From the NCBI RefSeq assembly GCF_027214005.1, contig NZ_JAPWGY010000004.1:1-64000 (forward strand): a stretch of 64,000 bases of DNA, read 5' to 3'. This DNA is from Kiloniella laminariae. GTDB lineage: Bacteria > Pseudomonadota > Alphaproteobacteria > Kiloniellales > Kiloniellaceae. Every line of letters begins with the position of its first letter. The first letter of the stretch is position 1. The notes under the pieces are model-generated. The model was given only the letters and a program-made list of their open reading frames with translations. It was not told the origin of the DNA and made no database searches. The translations under genes were made by a program, and so were the position numbers. Shown piece after piece: positions 55,465 to 64,000 of the stretch.

Positions 55465-56640
55465 ATGTCTGGAGTAGTTATTGCCGGGGCTGTCCGAACC
55501 CCAATCGGTTCTTTTGGGGGCGCCCTCTCATCTGTTTCGGCTACCGAGTTGGGAACCTTGGTGATCAAGGAAGCTCTGGAACGAGCAGGCGTGTCGCCTG
55601 CGGATGTTGACGAGGTTATCCTGGGCCAAATTCTCTCCGCAGGAGAAGGTCAGAATCCGGCACGCCAAGCGGCTCTTGCCGCAGGGATACCAGCCGAAAA
55701 GACAGCTTATCTGATTAACCAGATCTGTGGCTCTGGTTTGCGCACTGTTGCATTGGGATATCAGTCCATTGCTTTGGGCGATGCTGATATTGTCGTTGCT
55801 GGCGGCCAGGAAAACATGAGCCTGGCGCCGCATGTTGCACATTTGCGGAACGGTACAAAAATGGGCGATGTCAGCTTCGTTGATACCATGATCAAAGATG
55901 GTCTCTGGTGTGCTATGAACGGCTATCACATGGGCACAACGGCGGAAAATATTGCGCGCAAGTTTGATGTCTCACGCGAAGACCAGGATGCTTTTGCCCT
56001 GGCTTCACAGCAGAAAGCTGTTGCGGCGATGGAAGCAGGCCGTTTCAAGGACGAAATTGTACCGGTTACGGTGAAGTCTCGCCGCGGGGACACGGTTGTC
56101 GATACTGACGAGTACCCGAAACGCGATGCAACGGCTGAAGGGCTTGCCAAGTTGCGCCCGGCTTTTGACCGGGAAGGTTCGGTAACCGCAGGTAATGCTT
56201 CTGGGATCAATGATGGTGCTGCAGCTGTTGTGCTGATGTCAGAAGAGGCAGCGCGCACCCGTGGCGTGAAGCCGCTGGCGCGGATTGTCTCCTGGGCTAC
56301 GGCAGGGGTGGATCCGGCTATTATGGGAACTGGCCCTATTCCGGCCAGTCGGAAAGCCCTAGAAAAGGCGGGATGGGATATCAAGGATCTTGATCTTGTA
56401 GAGGCGAACGAAGCTTTTGCGGCTCAGGCGCTGGCGGTAAACCGGGAGCTGGGCTGGAACAGTGATATCGTGAATGTAAATGGCGGCGCAATTGCCCTGG
56501 GCCATCCGATTGGTGCATCGGGAGCACGTGTGCTGGTTACTCTTTTACATGAGATGGTAAAGCGTGACGCGAAGAAGGGCTTGGCCACACTCTGTATTGG
56601 TGGTGGACAGGGAATAGCGCTTTGTGTCGAGCGAGGCTGA
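55465..56640 (+). CDS. phaA: Acetyl-CoA acetyltransferase (beta-ketothiolase)
   Basis: 391 residues from the ATG at 55465 (a GTG directly precedes it). It condenses two acetyl-CoA to acetoacetyl-CoA, the first step to PHB. The acylated Cys88 is in [37 protein letters not shown] (catalytic His) and [14 protein letters not shown] (second Cys) are all present. The gene follows phaC and precedes phaB. Confidence 0.96.
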   Translation: MSGVVIAGAVRTPIGSFGGALSSVSATELGTLVIKEALERAGVSPADVDEVILGQILSAGEGQNPARQAALAAGIPAEKTAYLINQICGSGLRTVALGYQSIALGDADIVVAGGQENMSLAPHVAHLRNGTKMGDVSFVDTMIKDGLWCAMNGYHMGTTAENIARKFDVSREDQDAFALASQQKAVAAMEAGRFKDEIVPVTVKSRRGDTVVDTDEYPKRDATAEGLAKLRPAFDREGSVTAGNASGINDGAAAVVLMSEEAARTRGVKPLARIVSWATAGVDPAIMGTGPIPASRKALEKAGWDIKDLDLVEANEAFAAQALAVNRELGWNSDIVNVNGGAIALGHPIGASGARVLVTLLHEMVKRDAKKGLATLCIGGGQGIALCVERG

Positions 56641-56707
56641 ACAAATGGGAAACCGGGCGATGAATGAGAAAAGCAAAAACATCATCGACCTGGACTCTTC
56701 TGAAATG

Positions 56708-56737
56708 GGCTGCCTTCAATAGAAGGCAGCCTTTTTT
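56708..56737 (+). terminator. Terminator between phaA and phaB
   Basis: GGCTGCCTTC and GAAGGCAGCC are perfect ten-base arms around AATA, followed by TTTTTT. phaB therefore needs its own promoter or read-through. Confidence 0.88.
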
Positions 56738-56834
56738 GTATCTGAATCGGAGACTTCGTCCCTGATATTCGGATTCAGATACAGAACCAATAGGGGTCAG
56801 GCCCTGTGAGACAAAATAAAGAAAGGAAAATATA

Positions 56835-57560
56835 ATGTCTCGAGTAGCGCTTGTTACAGGTGGAACCAGAGGTATCGGTGCGGCTATTTCTTTAGCTCTG
56901 AAAAATGCTGGGTATAAGGTTGCCGCGAGTTATGCAGGCAATGATGAAGCTGCTAAGGCTTTTTCCGAGGCAAATAATATTGCCGTTTTCAAATGGGATG
57001 TCGGTGATTTTGATGCCTGTCGTGCCGGTATTGAAACTGTAGAGCAGCAGGTGGGCCCAATTGATGTTCTTGTGAACAATGCTGGCATAACCCGGGATGG
57101 GACCTTGCACAAAATGGCGTTGGATCAGTGGCGGGATGTCATCAGCACGAATCTTGATTCCCTGTTCAATATGACGCGCAATGTCATTGAGGGAATGCGG
57201 GAGCGGGGTTTTGGCCGGATCATCAGCATTTCCTCGATCAATGGACAAAAAGGGCAATTTGGCCAGGCCAACTATGCGGCAGCAAAAGCAGGCGTTATCG
57301 GCTTTACCAAGTCAATAGCACTTGAAAATGCCAGTAAGGGGATCACGGCGAATGTCGTGGCGCCGGGCTATATCGGAACCGAAATGGTGCGGGCCGTTCC
57401 TGCAGAGGTGCTCAACAGCAAGATTATTCCCCAGATTCCGGTTGGTCGCCTGGGCGAGCCAGAGGAGATAGCGGAATGCGTTCTCTTTCTTGCCTCTGAT
57501 AAAGCCGGTTTCATGACAGGCTCAACCCTTACGGCCAATGGTGGCCAGTATATGGACTAG
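56835..57560 (+). CDS. phaB: Acetoacetyl-CoA reductase
   Basis: 241 residues. A short-chain dehydrogenase that reduces acetoacetyl-CoA to (R)-3-hydroxybutyryl-CoA with NADPH. The cofactor motif is GGTRGIG (9-15), with NNAGITRDGTLHKM, Ser in ISSINGQKGQFGQANY and the active-site Y-A-A-A-K. NGQKGQFGQ is typical of PhaB rather than of FabG. GAAAGGA precedes the ATG. It completes the acetyl-CoA to PHB route. Confidence 0.96.
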   Translation: MSRVALVTGGTRGIGAAISLALKNAGYKVAASYAGNDEAAKAFSEANNIAVFKWDVGDFDACRAGIETVEQQVGPIDVLVNNAGITRDGTLHKMALDQWRDVISTNLDSLFNMTRNVIEGMRERGFGRIISISSINGQKGQFGQANYAAAKAGVIGFTKSIALENASKGITANVVAPGYIGTEMVRAVPAEVLNSKIIPQIPVGRLGEPEEIAECVLFLASDKAGFMTGSTLTANGGQYMD

Positions 57561-57622
57561 GTCAGGCGAGGCAGAGTTTTTACGCGAAGAAATTCTTGCC
57601 TGTTGTTTCTGGTCATGCATAG

Positions 57623-57668
57623 AACGTTCGCTGGCTCATCCCTCTAATGAGCAGCGAACGTTTTTTTT
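57623..57668 (+). terminator. Terminator after phaB
   Basis: AACGTTCGCTGGCTCAT pairs with ATGAGCAGCGAACGTT, with one bulged base and a seven-base loop, then a T run of eight. Confidence 0.88.
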
Positions 57669-57742
57669 ATTGTCCCCAGCTGATCGGCTGGTTAAGCCTT
57701 GGCTGATCCTGCTTGTTGATTATCTGTGGAGTGCCAAAGACC

Positions 57743-58426
57743 ATGTTATCTTACCCGGAACTGATTATATTTGATTGTGATGGCGTTCTGGTTGATAGCG
57801 AGGTGCTTTCCTCTCGAGTGGTGTCCGAAACTCTTGGTCACTATGGAATTCGGATTACCCCGGATGAAACTGCAACCAGGTTTTCCGGCTATACAGATGA
57901 AGCTATTGGCCATTTTTTTGCAGCTGAGTCCTGCCCTGAAATTCCTGAAAATTTTGCTTCGATTGTCGAAGAGGCAACAATATCCTGTTTCCCAAACGAG
58001 CTGAAATCTCTTCCCTTTGTCAGAGAAACTCTTGCCAATCTGAATGTTCTTTTTTGTGTGGCGTCGAACAGCCGGACGAAACGGCTGGATCTGGCGCTGG
58101 CGGCAACCGGGCTTGATCGTTTTTTCGCAGCAGAATGCCGTTTCAGCTCCTCCCTTGTTAAAAACCCCAAGCCAGCCCCGGAGTTACATCTGCTGGCCTG
58201 TCAAAAAATGGGGGTGTTGCCAGAGCAGGCCCTTGTGATCGAAGATACCCCTACAGGGGTAACTGCAGCGGTTGCGGCTGGCATCCCGGTGTTGGGGTAT
58301 ATCGGAGCCTCACATATCGCGGATCCGGCGCACCAGAAAGAAACTTTGCTTGATGCAGGAGCTTACGCTGTATTTGAAGATATGCGGCAACTGCAAAGCA
58401 TGTTGAAAGATTATACTGCCGGATAG
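57743..58426 (+). CDS. HAD-family hydrolase, beta-phosphoglucomutase/sugar-phosphatase type
   Basis: 227 residues from the ATG at 57743. Motif I LIIFDCDGVLVDSEV, a helical cap (about 20-85), motif II FCVASNS, motif III Lys in LVKNPKPAPELHLLA, and motif IV VIEDTPTGVTAAVAAG. The D-C-D-G-V-L-V-D-S-E opening is that of the YniC/GS1-like phosphatases. Substrate is not readable. It stands alone between phaB and a convergent cupin gene. Confidence 0.9.
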   Translation: MLSYPELIIFDCDGVLVDSEVLSSRVVSETLGHYGIRITPDETATRFSGYTDEAIGHFFAAESCPEIPENFASIVEEATISCFPNELKSLPFVRETLANLNVLFCVASNSRTKRLDLALAATGLDRFFAAECRFSSSLVKNPKPAPELHLLACQKMGVLPEQALVIEDTPTGVTAAVAAGIPVLGYIGASHIADPAHQKETLLDAGAYAVFEDMRQLQSMLKDYTAG

Positions 58427-58468
58427 CCTGTTCGCCTGTCTGTTTCGATGCATTTTTTGCGACAGATG

Positions 58469-58891
58469 TTACGCTGGCGACCATTCCGGCGGGGCCAGCT
58501 CAAATCCTTCAAAGCTGAAGGCCGGGGCGACGGTACAGCCAACCAGACACCAGCCTTCCTCAGCCTTGGCTGACTGCCAGTGTTGCTTTGGTATAACATA
58601 CTGCGGGGTTTGTCCGGCAAGTATATCTGGACCAAGAATAACTTCTGAACCGCTTGTGCCGTCATGACTTTTCAGCTTAAGCGGGCTTCCGGCATACCAG
58701 TGCCACATTTCGACAGCGTCAATGCGGTGCCAGTGAGAGGACTGTCCCTTTTCCAGGAGGAAAAAAATGGCTGTCTGGTCACCGCGACTGCCATCTGCAG
58801 CGGTATGGCGATAGGTTTCCCGATACCATCCGCCCTCGGGATGCGGCTGGAGTTGAAGCTGCTTGATCAGGTCGCGGGCATGCTGGTTCAT
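58469..58891 (-). CDS. DUF985 cupin protein
   Basis: 140 residues. LQLQPHPEGGWYRETYRH opens the DUF985 cupin fold, followed by SHWHRIDAVEMWHWYAGSPL, which supplies His ligands typical of a cupin metal site, and APAFSFEGFELAPP. The family includes small sugar- or metal-binding cupins with no firm function. Upstream of GST on the same strand; the intergenic region contains a weak inverted repeat at 58915-58946. Confidence 0.88.
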   Translation of the reverse strand: MNQHARDLIKQLQLQPHPEGGWYRETYRHTAADGSRGDQTAIFFLLEKGQSSHWHRIDAVEMWHWYAGSPLKLKSHDGTSGSEVILGPDILAGQTPQYVIPKQHWQSAKAEEGWCLVGCTVAPAFSFEGFELAPPEWSPA

Positions 58892-58965
58892 TGAGAAATC
58901 CTGAATTGGTGTAATGCCCGGGGATCAGATGAATGAGCCCCAGGCATGTTGTGCCGGGGGAGAGG

Positions 58966-59583
58966 CTAGAGGTTTTTGGGTGGCGAGGTTTTTACAAAGG
59001 ATGGCCGAGTGGATACGGTTTCAAGCCATTGTGCCAGTCCCGGGTGCCCAGAGCGCCAGTTCTCATCACCATATCTGAAATCCAGATAAGCCAAGGCACA
59101 GGCAAGAGCAATCTCGCCCATCGCAAAGCTGGTGCCAAAGTTCCCGGAAGACAGAGCCTGCTCAAAAAAATCCAGGGCCTTGTCGATCTTCATGCGCTGC
59201 TGATCATGAAGACCTGACCACTGCAGTTTTTCAGGACGGAGTCTTCGTTCCATGGTGCGGAGAATACTTGCATCCATAATGCCATCAGCCAAGGCATGCG
59301 CATTCTGAGTGCGCCATCTTGTTTCACCGCTGCGAGGGATCAGGGAGGTGTTTTCGGAGAGGCTGTCCAGATATTCGCAGATCAAAGGAGAATTACAGAG
59401 GACACTGCCCTCCCTTGTTGTCAGGGCAGGAACCTTTCCCAAGGGATTGGTTTGCCAAATAGGTGAGTCTGCGGTGAAGGTCGGGGCGGGAACAGTTTCA
59501 ATTTCCTGATCCAGCCCTTTTTCAATTGCAACCATCAGGACTTTGCGCACGTAGGGGGAGGTCGGGGAATAATAGAGTTGCAT
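58966..59583 (-). CDS. Glutathione S-transferase
   Basis: 205 residues from the ATG at 59583 with GGAG seven bases upstream. The thioredoxin-like N-domain starts MQLYYSPTSPYVRKVLM, with the catalytic Ser in SPTSPY, and the glutathione-binding VPALTTREGSVLCNSPLICEYL. The helical C-domain follows from about 85 and ends in WLETVSTRPSFVKTSPP. The substrate class is unknown. Neighbour gloB also depends on glutathione. Confidence 0.9.
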   Translation of the reverse strand: MQLYYSPTSPYVRKVLMVAIEKGLDQEIETVPAPTFTADSPIWQTNPLGKVPALTTREGSVLCNSPLICEYLDSLSENTSLIPRSGETRWRTQNAHALADGIMDASILRTMERRLRPEKLQWSGLHDQQRMKIDKALDFFEQALSSGNFGTSFAMGEIALACALAYLDFRYGDENWRSGHPGLAQWLETVSTRPSFVKTSPPKNL

Positions 59584-59654
59584 TGGAGGCTCCACAACTT
59601 AGGACGAGAGGTTTTAAATTAGAGTTGTTTCATGTTGAAACAAGAAAAGGATGG

Positions 59655-60422
59655 TTAAAAATTATCTTTCCGGTGACGCAGTTCTGTAAAGACCTCTTCG
59701 TCGGATGCCTGGCTCATCGCGAGTCTCTTTCTGATTTTAGGGTCTCCCGGCCGGAGAAAGGGATTGGTGGCAAATTCATCACCAAGGCGGCTTGGCACCG
59801 TCGGCTGGCTGTGTTGTCTCAGTCTTTCTATCTCTTCAACCCGTTGGATCAGATCTGAATTATCCGGGTCGACGTTCAAGGCAAAACGGGCGTTGGAGAG
59901 GGTGTATTCGTGGGCGCAATAGACAAGTGTTTCCGGAGGCAGGCTGAGGTACTGCTTCAGTGACTGCCACATCATTTCTCCTGTGCCTTCGAAAAGACGG
60001 CCACAACCGAGGGCAAAAAGACTGTCACCGGAAAAGAGCAGGGCTGAATTCCTGAACCAGAAGGCAATATGTCCGAGGGTGTGCCCGGGAACGGAAAAAA
60101 TTTCGGCTGTTTCAGAACCGAACAGCAGTTGCTGGCCTCCATCGAGAGTTTGCTCAAGCAGGGAGATTTTTTGCTGCTCTTTGGCCGGGCCGATAACCGT
60201 TGCCCCGGTTGCGGCCTTGATCTCTGCAATGCCGCCGATGTGGTCGTGATGGTGATGGGTCAGCAGAATATGGGTGATTTTCCAGCCGCAAGAACCGGCT
60301 TGCTGCATTACTGGCTGGGCTTCTCCGGGATCAATGACCGCAACAGCGCCAGAAACCGGGTCTCGCAGGAGATAACAGTAATTATCACTGAGAATGGGGA
60401 TTTGTCTGACCTCTAATGGCAT
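59655..60422 (-). CDS. gloB: Hydroxyacylglutathione hydrolase (glyoxalase II)
   Basis: A 255-residue metallo-beta-lactamase-fold enzyme that releases D-lactate from S-lactoylglutathione in methylglyoxal detoxification. The binuclear metal site is THHHHDHIGG (about 55-64). SVPGHTLGHIAFW (about 110) and GDSLFALGCGRLFEG (about 130-145) supply the remaining ligands, and YCAHEYTLSNARFA with the C-terminal TNPFLR completes the glyoxalase II pattern. AGGAA precedes the ATG. Adjacent to GST. Confidence 0.95.
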   Translation of the reverse strand: MPLEVRQIPILSDNYCYLLRDPVSGAVAVIDPGEAQPVMQQAGSCGWKITHILLTHHHHDHIGGIAEIKAATGATVIGPAKEQQKISLLEQTLDGGQQLLFGSETAEIFSVPGHTLGHIAFWFRNSALLFSGDSLFALGCGRLFEGTGEMMWQSLKQYLSLPPETLVYCAHEYTLSNARFALNVDPDNSDLIQRVEEIERLRQHSQPTVPSRLGDEFATNPFLRPGDPKIRKRLAMSQASDEEVFTELRHRKDNF

Positions 60423-60608
60423 GGGGGGCGGTTCCTGCTGTGTTGCGGTGGCTTTTCATTTGTTAATGCGATCTTAGCGCCCTATGTTTTAAAGATCGAC
60501 TGCCGTTTTATTCTTTTCCGGGATATCGTTATCTCTTTACGGGCTCTTTACGGATCCAATTCCGGGTAAGATTCTGAAAATGGCAAACTTATCTTTTCAG
60601 AGAGCATC

Positions 60609-61376
60609 ATGTGGACAGACGTAGTTGATCTACAGGATTTCTATGGTACGCGGCTGGGGGCGGTGGCGGCCCATGTCATCCGTGGAAATATCCGTGATCA
60701 CTGGCGCGATGTACGTGGAAAAACAGTGCTTGGGCTTGGGTATACGACCCCGTATCTGACGCAGTTTGAAGACGAGGCCGATCGGGTTATGGCCTTCATG
60801 CCCGCGTCGCAGGGTGTATGCCACTGGCCGAAAGGCGGACCAGGGAAAACGTCACTGGTTGATGAGACGATGTTGCCATTACCAGACTATTCTGTCGATC
60901 GGGTCCTGCTGGTGCACGGTCTGGAAAGTAGCGAATACCTGAGGGATATGCTCCGGGAGATCTGGAGGGTCTTGACCAGTGACGGCCGCTTGCTGATCGT
61001 TACACCGAATCGTCGGGGGATCTGGGCGCGAATTGATAAAACGCCTTTTGGCTGGGGGCATCCCTTCAGCCGTTCACAGATCTCCCAGCTTCTTGATGAT
61101 ACGCTCTTTGTCCCGATGAGCACCAAGCGATCACTCTATGTTCCTCCGAGCCAACGAGCAACAATTCTCCAGGCTGCCCCTGCCTGGGAAAGAATCGGAC
61201 GGCGATTTTTCCCTACCTTTGCCGGTGTTTTAACCGTTGAGGCAGGCAAGCAGCTCTATATTCCCAGCACACGCAAGCGGGCTGCGGGGATAAAGCGCCC
61301 CGGCTTGGCCAATGTGCCGAGTGTCTTCCAGAAAAACAGTCCTTTTCGCCAGGTTGTGAAAAAAGACAAACCTTGA
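60609..61376 (+). CDS. SAM-dependent methyltransferase of unknown substrate
   Basis: 255 residues. The SAM-binding motif is TVLGLGYTTPYLTQF (about 39-53), an unusual motif I with fewer glycines. YSVDRVLLVHGLESSEYLRDMLREIWRVLTSDGRLLIVTPNRRG is the Methyltransf_11 core. The C-terminal 80 residues are basic and not recognised. Divergent from gloB, which it often accompanies in related genomes (from memory). It converges with metW. Confidence 0.85.
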   Translation: MWTDVVDLQDFYGTRLGAVAAHVIRGNIRDHWRDVRGKTVLGLGYTTPYLTQFEDEADRVMAFMPASQGVCHWPKGGPGKTSLVDETMLPLPDYSVDRVLLVHGLESSEYLRDMLREIWRVLTSDGRLLIVTPNRRGIWARIDKTPFGWGHPFSRSQISQLLDDTLFVPMSTKRSLYVPPSQRATILQAAPAWERIGRRFFPTFAGVLTVEAGKQLYIPSTRKRAAGIKRPGLANVPSVFQKNSPFRQVVKKDKP

Positions 61377-61485
61377 AAAAGATGCGGCCAGTCTGAGCTT
61401 ATTTCGCCGCGGAGCCGTTTTCTGACCGAGGCGAGCCTGCTTTCTTTTTGAGAAATTTCTGGGATTATCCGGTCAGTTTAGAAGC

Positions 61486-62094
61486 TTACTTCCGATGAAG
61501 AAAAAAGATTGCCTGCTGCGCTGTAAGGTTGGGGAACAGTAACTTTTTCTGGCGGCCACGTTCATCGAGGAACAGCGTTTTGGCTATGCGGATATTCATA
61601 TCCTGACAGAGTGCAAAAAAATCATCGACGGTGCAGAAGTGAATATTCGGTGTTTCGTACCACTGGAAAGAAAGTGACTGTGTCACAGGCATCCTGCCAG
61701 CAAAAGCAAGGCTGGAACGCACACGCCAGTGCCCAAAATTGGGGAATGAAACGATGGCTTTCTGACCGATACGCAACAGCTCTTCCAGGACATGCCGGGG
61801 ATTGTTGGTCGCCTGAATTGTCTGGCTTAGAATAGCGTAATCAAAAGCATCGTCCGGATAATACTGCAGATCGGTATCGGCGTTACCCTGAATAACCGAA
61901 AGGCCACGTGCCACGCAGAGGTTGACACCTTTTTGCGAGAGTTCTACCCCGCGCCCGGAAACAGCCCGGTTGTGGACAAGGAAGTCCAGCAACGCACCAT
62001 CATCACAACCAATATCAAGCACCCGGCTATCGGGCTCAATCATGTCTGCTATAAGCCGGAGGTCGCTTCTTAAGCTGTTGTTTTTCGCCGTCAT
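61486..62094 (-). CDS. metW: Methionine biosynthesis protein MetW
   Basis: 202 residues. A methyltransferase-like fold: [16 protein letters not shown] (about 25-40) and the MetW-specific [38 protein letters not shown]. Family members assist MetX in homoserine acylation in alpha- and betaproteobacteria. The ATG overlaps the metX stop (ATGA), as usual for this pair. Confidence 0.95.
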   Translation of the reverse strand: MTAKNNSLRSDLRLIADMIEPDSRVLDIGCDDGALLDFLVHNRAVSGRGVELSQKGVNLCVARGLSVIQGNADTDLQYYPDDAFDYAILSQTIQATNNPRHVLEELLRIGQKAIVSFPNFGHWRVRSSLAFAGRMPVTQSLSFQWYETPNIHFCTVDDFFALCQDMNIRIAKTLFLDERGRQKKLLFPNLTAQQAIFFLHRK

Positions 62095-63278
62095 GATATT
62101 GCCCCCTTGCCATGTCCATTGAACCAGCGTTCGGCACAGCCCTTTACAAAACCGTCGATGGTTTCGTGAAACTCGGGCTCATCAAGCAGGAAAGCATCGT
62201 GGCCGGCATCGCTTTCCACTTCGACGAAGGAGACATCGGCCGCAACGGCGTTGAGGGCGTGAACGATATCCCTGTTGGCTTTGGTCGGGAACAACCAGTC
62301 GCTTGTGAATGAGACCACACAGAAACGCACCGGGGAGTCCTTGAAAGCATTCGCCAGGCGCCCCTTGTGCTCAGCTGCCAGGTCAAAGTAGTCCATGGCC
62401 CGGGTGATATAGAGATAGGAGTTGGCGTCGAAGCGTTCGACAAAGGTATAGCCCTGGTGGCGCAGATAACTTTCGACCTGAAAGTCTGCGTCAAAGCCAT
62501 AGGTGAGATTGGAACGATCCTGAAGCCTGCGCCCGAATTTGCGATGAAGTGCAGGTTCAGAAAGGTAGGTGACATGGGCCGTCATCCGGGCAACAGACAA
62601 ACCGGCTCTTGGAACTTTGTTTTTTTCCAGATAGGCCCCGTGACACCAGTCAGGATCGGCCATGATTGCCTGGCGACCGACCTCGTGGAAAGCAATGTTC
62701 TGTGCAGTGTGCCGCGGTGCTGTGGCAATGGGAATTGCAGCAAAAACCATTTCGGGATAACTGACTGCCCACTGCAGGACCTGCATGCCCCCCATAGAAC
62801 CACCGATGACACAGAACAGCTTTTTTATGCCCATGTGGTCAATCAGGCGTTTTTGCGCACGCACCATATCCCCGATTGTAATGACCGGAAAATTGAGACC
62901 ATAGGGATTGCCTGTTTCCGGATTGACCGAGACGGGGCCGGTTGAGCCCATGCACCCACCGATCACACTGCTGCAGATCACAAAATACTTTTCAGTATCA
63001 ATCGCCTTGCCTGGTCCAACCATCAAAGACCACCAGCCGGGCTTTTCTGTGATGGGATGGGTCTCTGAAACGAACTGGTCACCCGTCAGGGCATGACAGA
63101 TCAGGACGGCATTGGTTTTGTCCGCATTCAGTGTACCATAGGTCTGATAGGCGATCTCAATCGGCCCAAACGACAGGCCGCTGTCCAAAGGCATCGGGTC
63201 TTCAAACAAAACCCGTTGACCAGGGAGCTGGACTGTTTTGTCCTGAATGCGGATCTTATGGCAGTTGGTATCAGTCAT
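62091..63278 (-). CDS. metX: Homoserine O-acyltransferase
   Basis: 395 residues, an alpha/beta hydrolase. The nucleophile Ser is in [12 protein letters not shown], and the acid/base residues are in [14 protein letters not shown] (Asp) and [14 protein letters not shown] (His). CMGSTGPVS, also conserved, lies near residue 113. It acylates homoserine from acetyl-CoA (or succinyl-CoA in some members) for methionine synthesis. A 313-base region separates it from the chorismate mutase gene. I looked for a SAM-II riboswitch there and did not find one. Confidence 0.95.
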   Translation of the reverse strand: MTDTNCHKIRIQDKTVQLPGQRVLFEDPMPLDSGLSFGPIEIAYQTYGTLNADKTNAVLICHALTGDQFVSETHPITEKPGWWSLMVGPGKAIDTEKYFVICSSVIGGCMGSTGPVSVNPETGNPYGLNFPVITIGDMVRAQKRLIDHMGIKKLFCVIGGSMGGMQVLQWAVSYPEMVFAAIPIATAPRHTAQNIAFHEVGRQAIMADPDWCHGAYLEKNKVPRAGLSVARMTAHVTYLSEPALHRKFGRRLQDRSNLTYGFDADFQVESYLRHQGYTFVERFDANSYLYITRAMDYFDLAAEHKGRLANAFKDSPVRFCVVSFTSDWLFPTKANRDIVHALNAVAADVSFVEVESDAGHDAFLLDEPEFHETIDGFVKGCAERWFNGHGKGAIS

Positions 63279-63591
63279 CGCGACAGGGCTGTCTCACTCT
63301 GGTTTTACACACTCTGGAAAGTACGAAGAGCCGGGAAAAGCATTTACTTGTTCAGCAGGCTAGAGGCCTTCCCAGAGTTTGTCACTGTTTACTCAGTCTT
63401 GTCCGGTCATAAAACTGTTCAAAACGGCGTCTGTTGATCTTATGCAACGCTTTTATCGCCGGGGGTGCTGGCGTGCAAGAAAGAATGGTTTGGCAAAGGT
63501 TTTTAAAGAATCTTTCCTTTGCTTTTCAACCGGGCTGTGTCTATCTGTTTGACTCGGTTTTAGGAACAGGTATCAGGGAATTTTATCTGAG
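63279..63591. other. Divergent intergenic region between metX and the chorismate mutase gene
   Basis: About 310 bases with no coding frame I can support. It should contain promoters for both genes. No terminator-like hairpin or recognised riboswitch is visible. Confidence 0.55.
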
Positions 63592-64000
63592 ATGGAACAG
63601 CTTGCCGATCTTCGAGGTCAGATCGATGAAATTGACACGCAGATTCATGATCTGTTGATGAAACGCGCGGGTGTTATTCAGGTGATTTCTGCTCAAAACG
63701 AGCAGGCAAAGCTTGGTTTGCGCCCCGGCCGGGAGGCTCAGGTCCTGCGGCGTCTGGTGAGCCGCCATCAGGGGATATTGCCAAAAGCCGTTGTTGTTAG
63801 AATCTGGCGCGAGATTTTTGCCAGTAGTGCCCAGCTTGGCAGTGAAATGGCCGTTTCCGTTCACGCCCCGGAAAATGATACGAAATTCTATGATCTTGCC
63901 CGGGAACATTTTGGCATGATGACCCCTATCCGGGGGTGTCAGACCGTGATGTCTGTCCTGCGGGAAGTCACTGATGGACAGACGACAGTCGGGGTCTTGC
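63592..64000 (+). CDS. Chorismate mutase (AroQ type), partial, runs off the right edge
   Basis: The frame opens at ATG 63592 and stays open to the edge (136 residues seen). It reads MEQLADLRGQIDEIDTQIHD then LLMKRAGVIQVISAQNEQ, with the AroQ residues Arg, Lys and Glu in LRGQIDEIDTQI and the later RLVSR and IWREIF helices. A second part, YDLAREHFGMMTPIRGCQTVMSVLREV, begins near residue 105, which matches longer alphaproteobacterial chorismate mutases. It makes prephenate for PheA, encoded about 53 kb away. Confidence 0.85.
   Translation, partial: MEQLADLRGQIDEIDTQIHDLLMKRAGVIQVISAQNEQAKLGLRPGREAQVLRRLVSRHQGILPKAVVVRIWREIFASSAQLGSEMAVSVHAPENDTKFYDLAREHFGMMTPIRGCQTVMSVLREVTDGQTTVGVL

Noticed and set aside
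58915-58946. Inverted repeat TGCCCGGGG ... CCCCAGGCA as a terminator of the GST gene
   Set aside because: One mismatch, a 14-base loop and no T run; left out as a feature.
63279-63440. SAM-II or similar riboswitch upstream of metX
   Set aside because: The expected conserved core and pseudoknot sequences were not found on the minus strand.
1-64000. CRISPR array, toxin-antitoxin pair, prophage or restriction system
   Set aside because: No regular repeats, no integrase, no phage structural or defence gene was seen on either strand.

Overview
The window is chromosomal DNA from a Gram-negative alphaproteobacterium with roughly balanced GC. The evidence is an LPS gene (kdsB), the clusters def-fmt-truA with dapD-dapE, dnaX-ybaB-recR beside the SRP RNA, metX-metW beside a chorismate mutase, a DUF2336 protein, a PhaR-type PHA regulon, and a site matching the CtrA consensus. 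The gene order is most like Rhodospirillales/Kiloniellales-type genomes; that placement is inference from gene order and protein style, not a database match. Nearly all of the window is compact chromosomal backbone. The only mobile DNA seen is a possible IS630-type transposase tail at the left edge.

Layout. 1-8.7 kb (minus strand): ghrA, the yejABEF peptide/microcin-type ABC importer, hisN and a membrane-anchored cytochrome c. 9-10.7 kb (plus): kdsB and pheA. 10.8-15 kb: nudC, the 4.5S SRP RNA, and dnaX-ybaB-recR. 15.1-17.2 kb: a small lipoprotein and a DUF4139 secreted protein. 17.3-24.8 kb: rmuC, def-fmt-truA, and on the opposite strand a HAD nucleotidase, dapD, dapE and an unknown membrane protein. 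25.2-28.2 kb: a diguanylate cyclase overlapping a DUF2336 gene, preceded by a perfect CtrA-type site. 28.3-32.9 kb (minus): the rpmH-rnpA-yidD-yidC-engB-argB run. 33.3-37.4 kb: a TVP38/TMEM64 membrane protein paired with a mercuric-reductase-like flavoprotein, a sensor kinase and a GNAT. 37.5-43.1 kb: an RlmI-like methyltransferase, panC, gpt, a TauE/SafE permease and a gamma-glutamyltransferase homologue. 43.2-44.7 kb: an envelope lipoprotein and tRNA-Arg(ACG). 44.9-48.1 kb: a FecBCD/BtuFCD-type ABC importer behind a cobalamin riboswitch and, closer to the genes, a promoter overlapped by a Zur-box-like palindrome. 48.3-52.7 kb: an orphan receiver protein, an RfbB-like sugar-nucleotide dehydratase, an Xre regulator, and a PAS-GGDRF-EAL protein. 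52.9-57.6 kb: the PHA locus (phaR, a small synthase partner candidate, phaC, phaA, phaB). 57.7-64 kb: a HAD phosphatase, DUF985 cupin, GST, gloB, a methyltransferase, metW-metX, and the start of a chorismate mutase gene that runs off the window.

How the genes work together. PhaA, PhaB and PhaC form a complete acetyl-CoA to polyhydroxybutyrate route with its own repressor. DapD and DapE are two steps of lysine/peptidoglycan precursor synthesis. Def and Fmt handle the N-formyl group of new proteins. RpmH, RnpA, YidD and YidC link ribosome, tRNA processing and membrane insertion. MetX and MetW feed methionine synthesis. Three proteins touch c-di-GMP or two-component signalling without adjacent partners. 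The parts least explained by textbook annotation are the doubly controlled metal/corrinoid importer, the two-gene PHA synthase, the CtrA-linked cyclase/DUF2336 pair, the TVP38/flavoprotein pair and a YejA with a C-terminal membrane anchor. I did not see a defence island, CRISPR array, prophage or a clearly undescribed multi-gene system.
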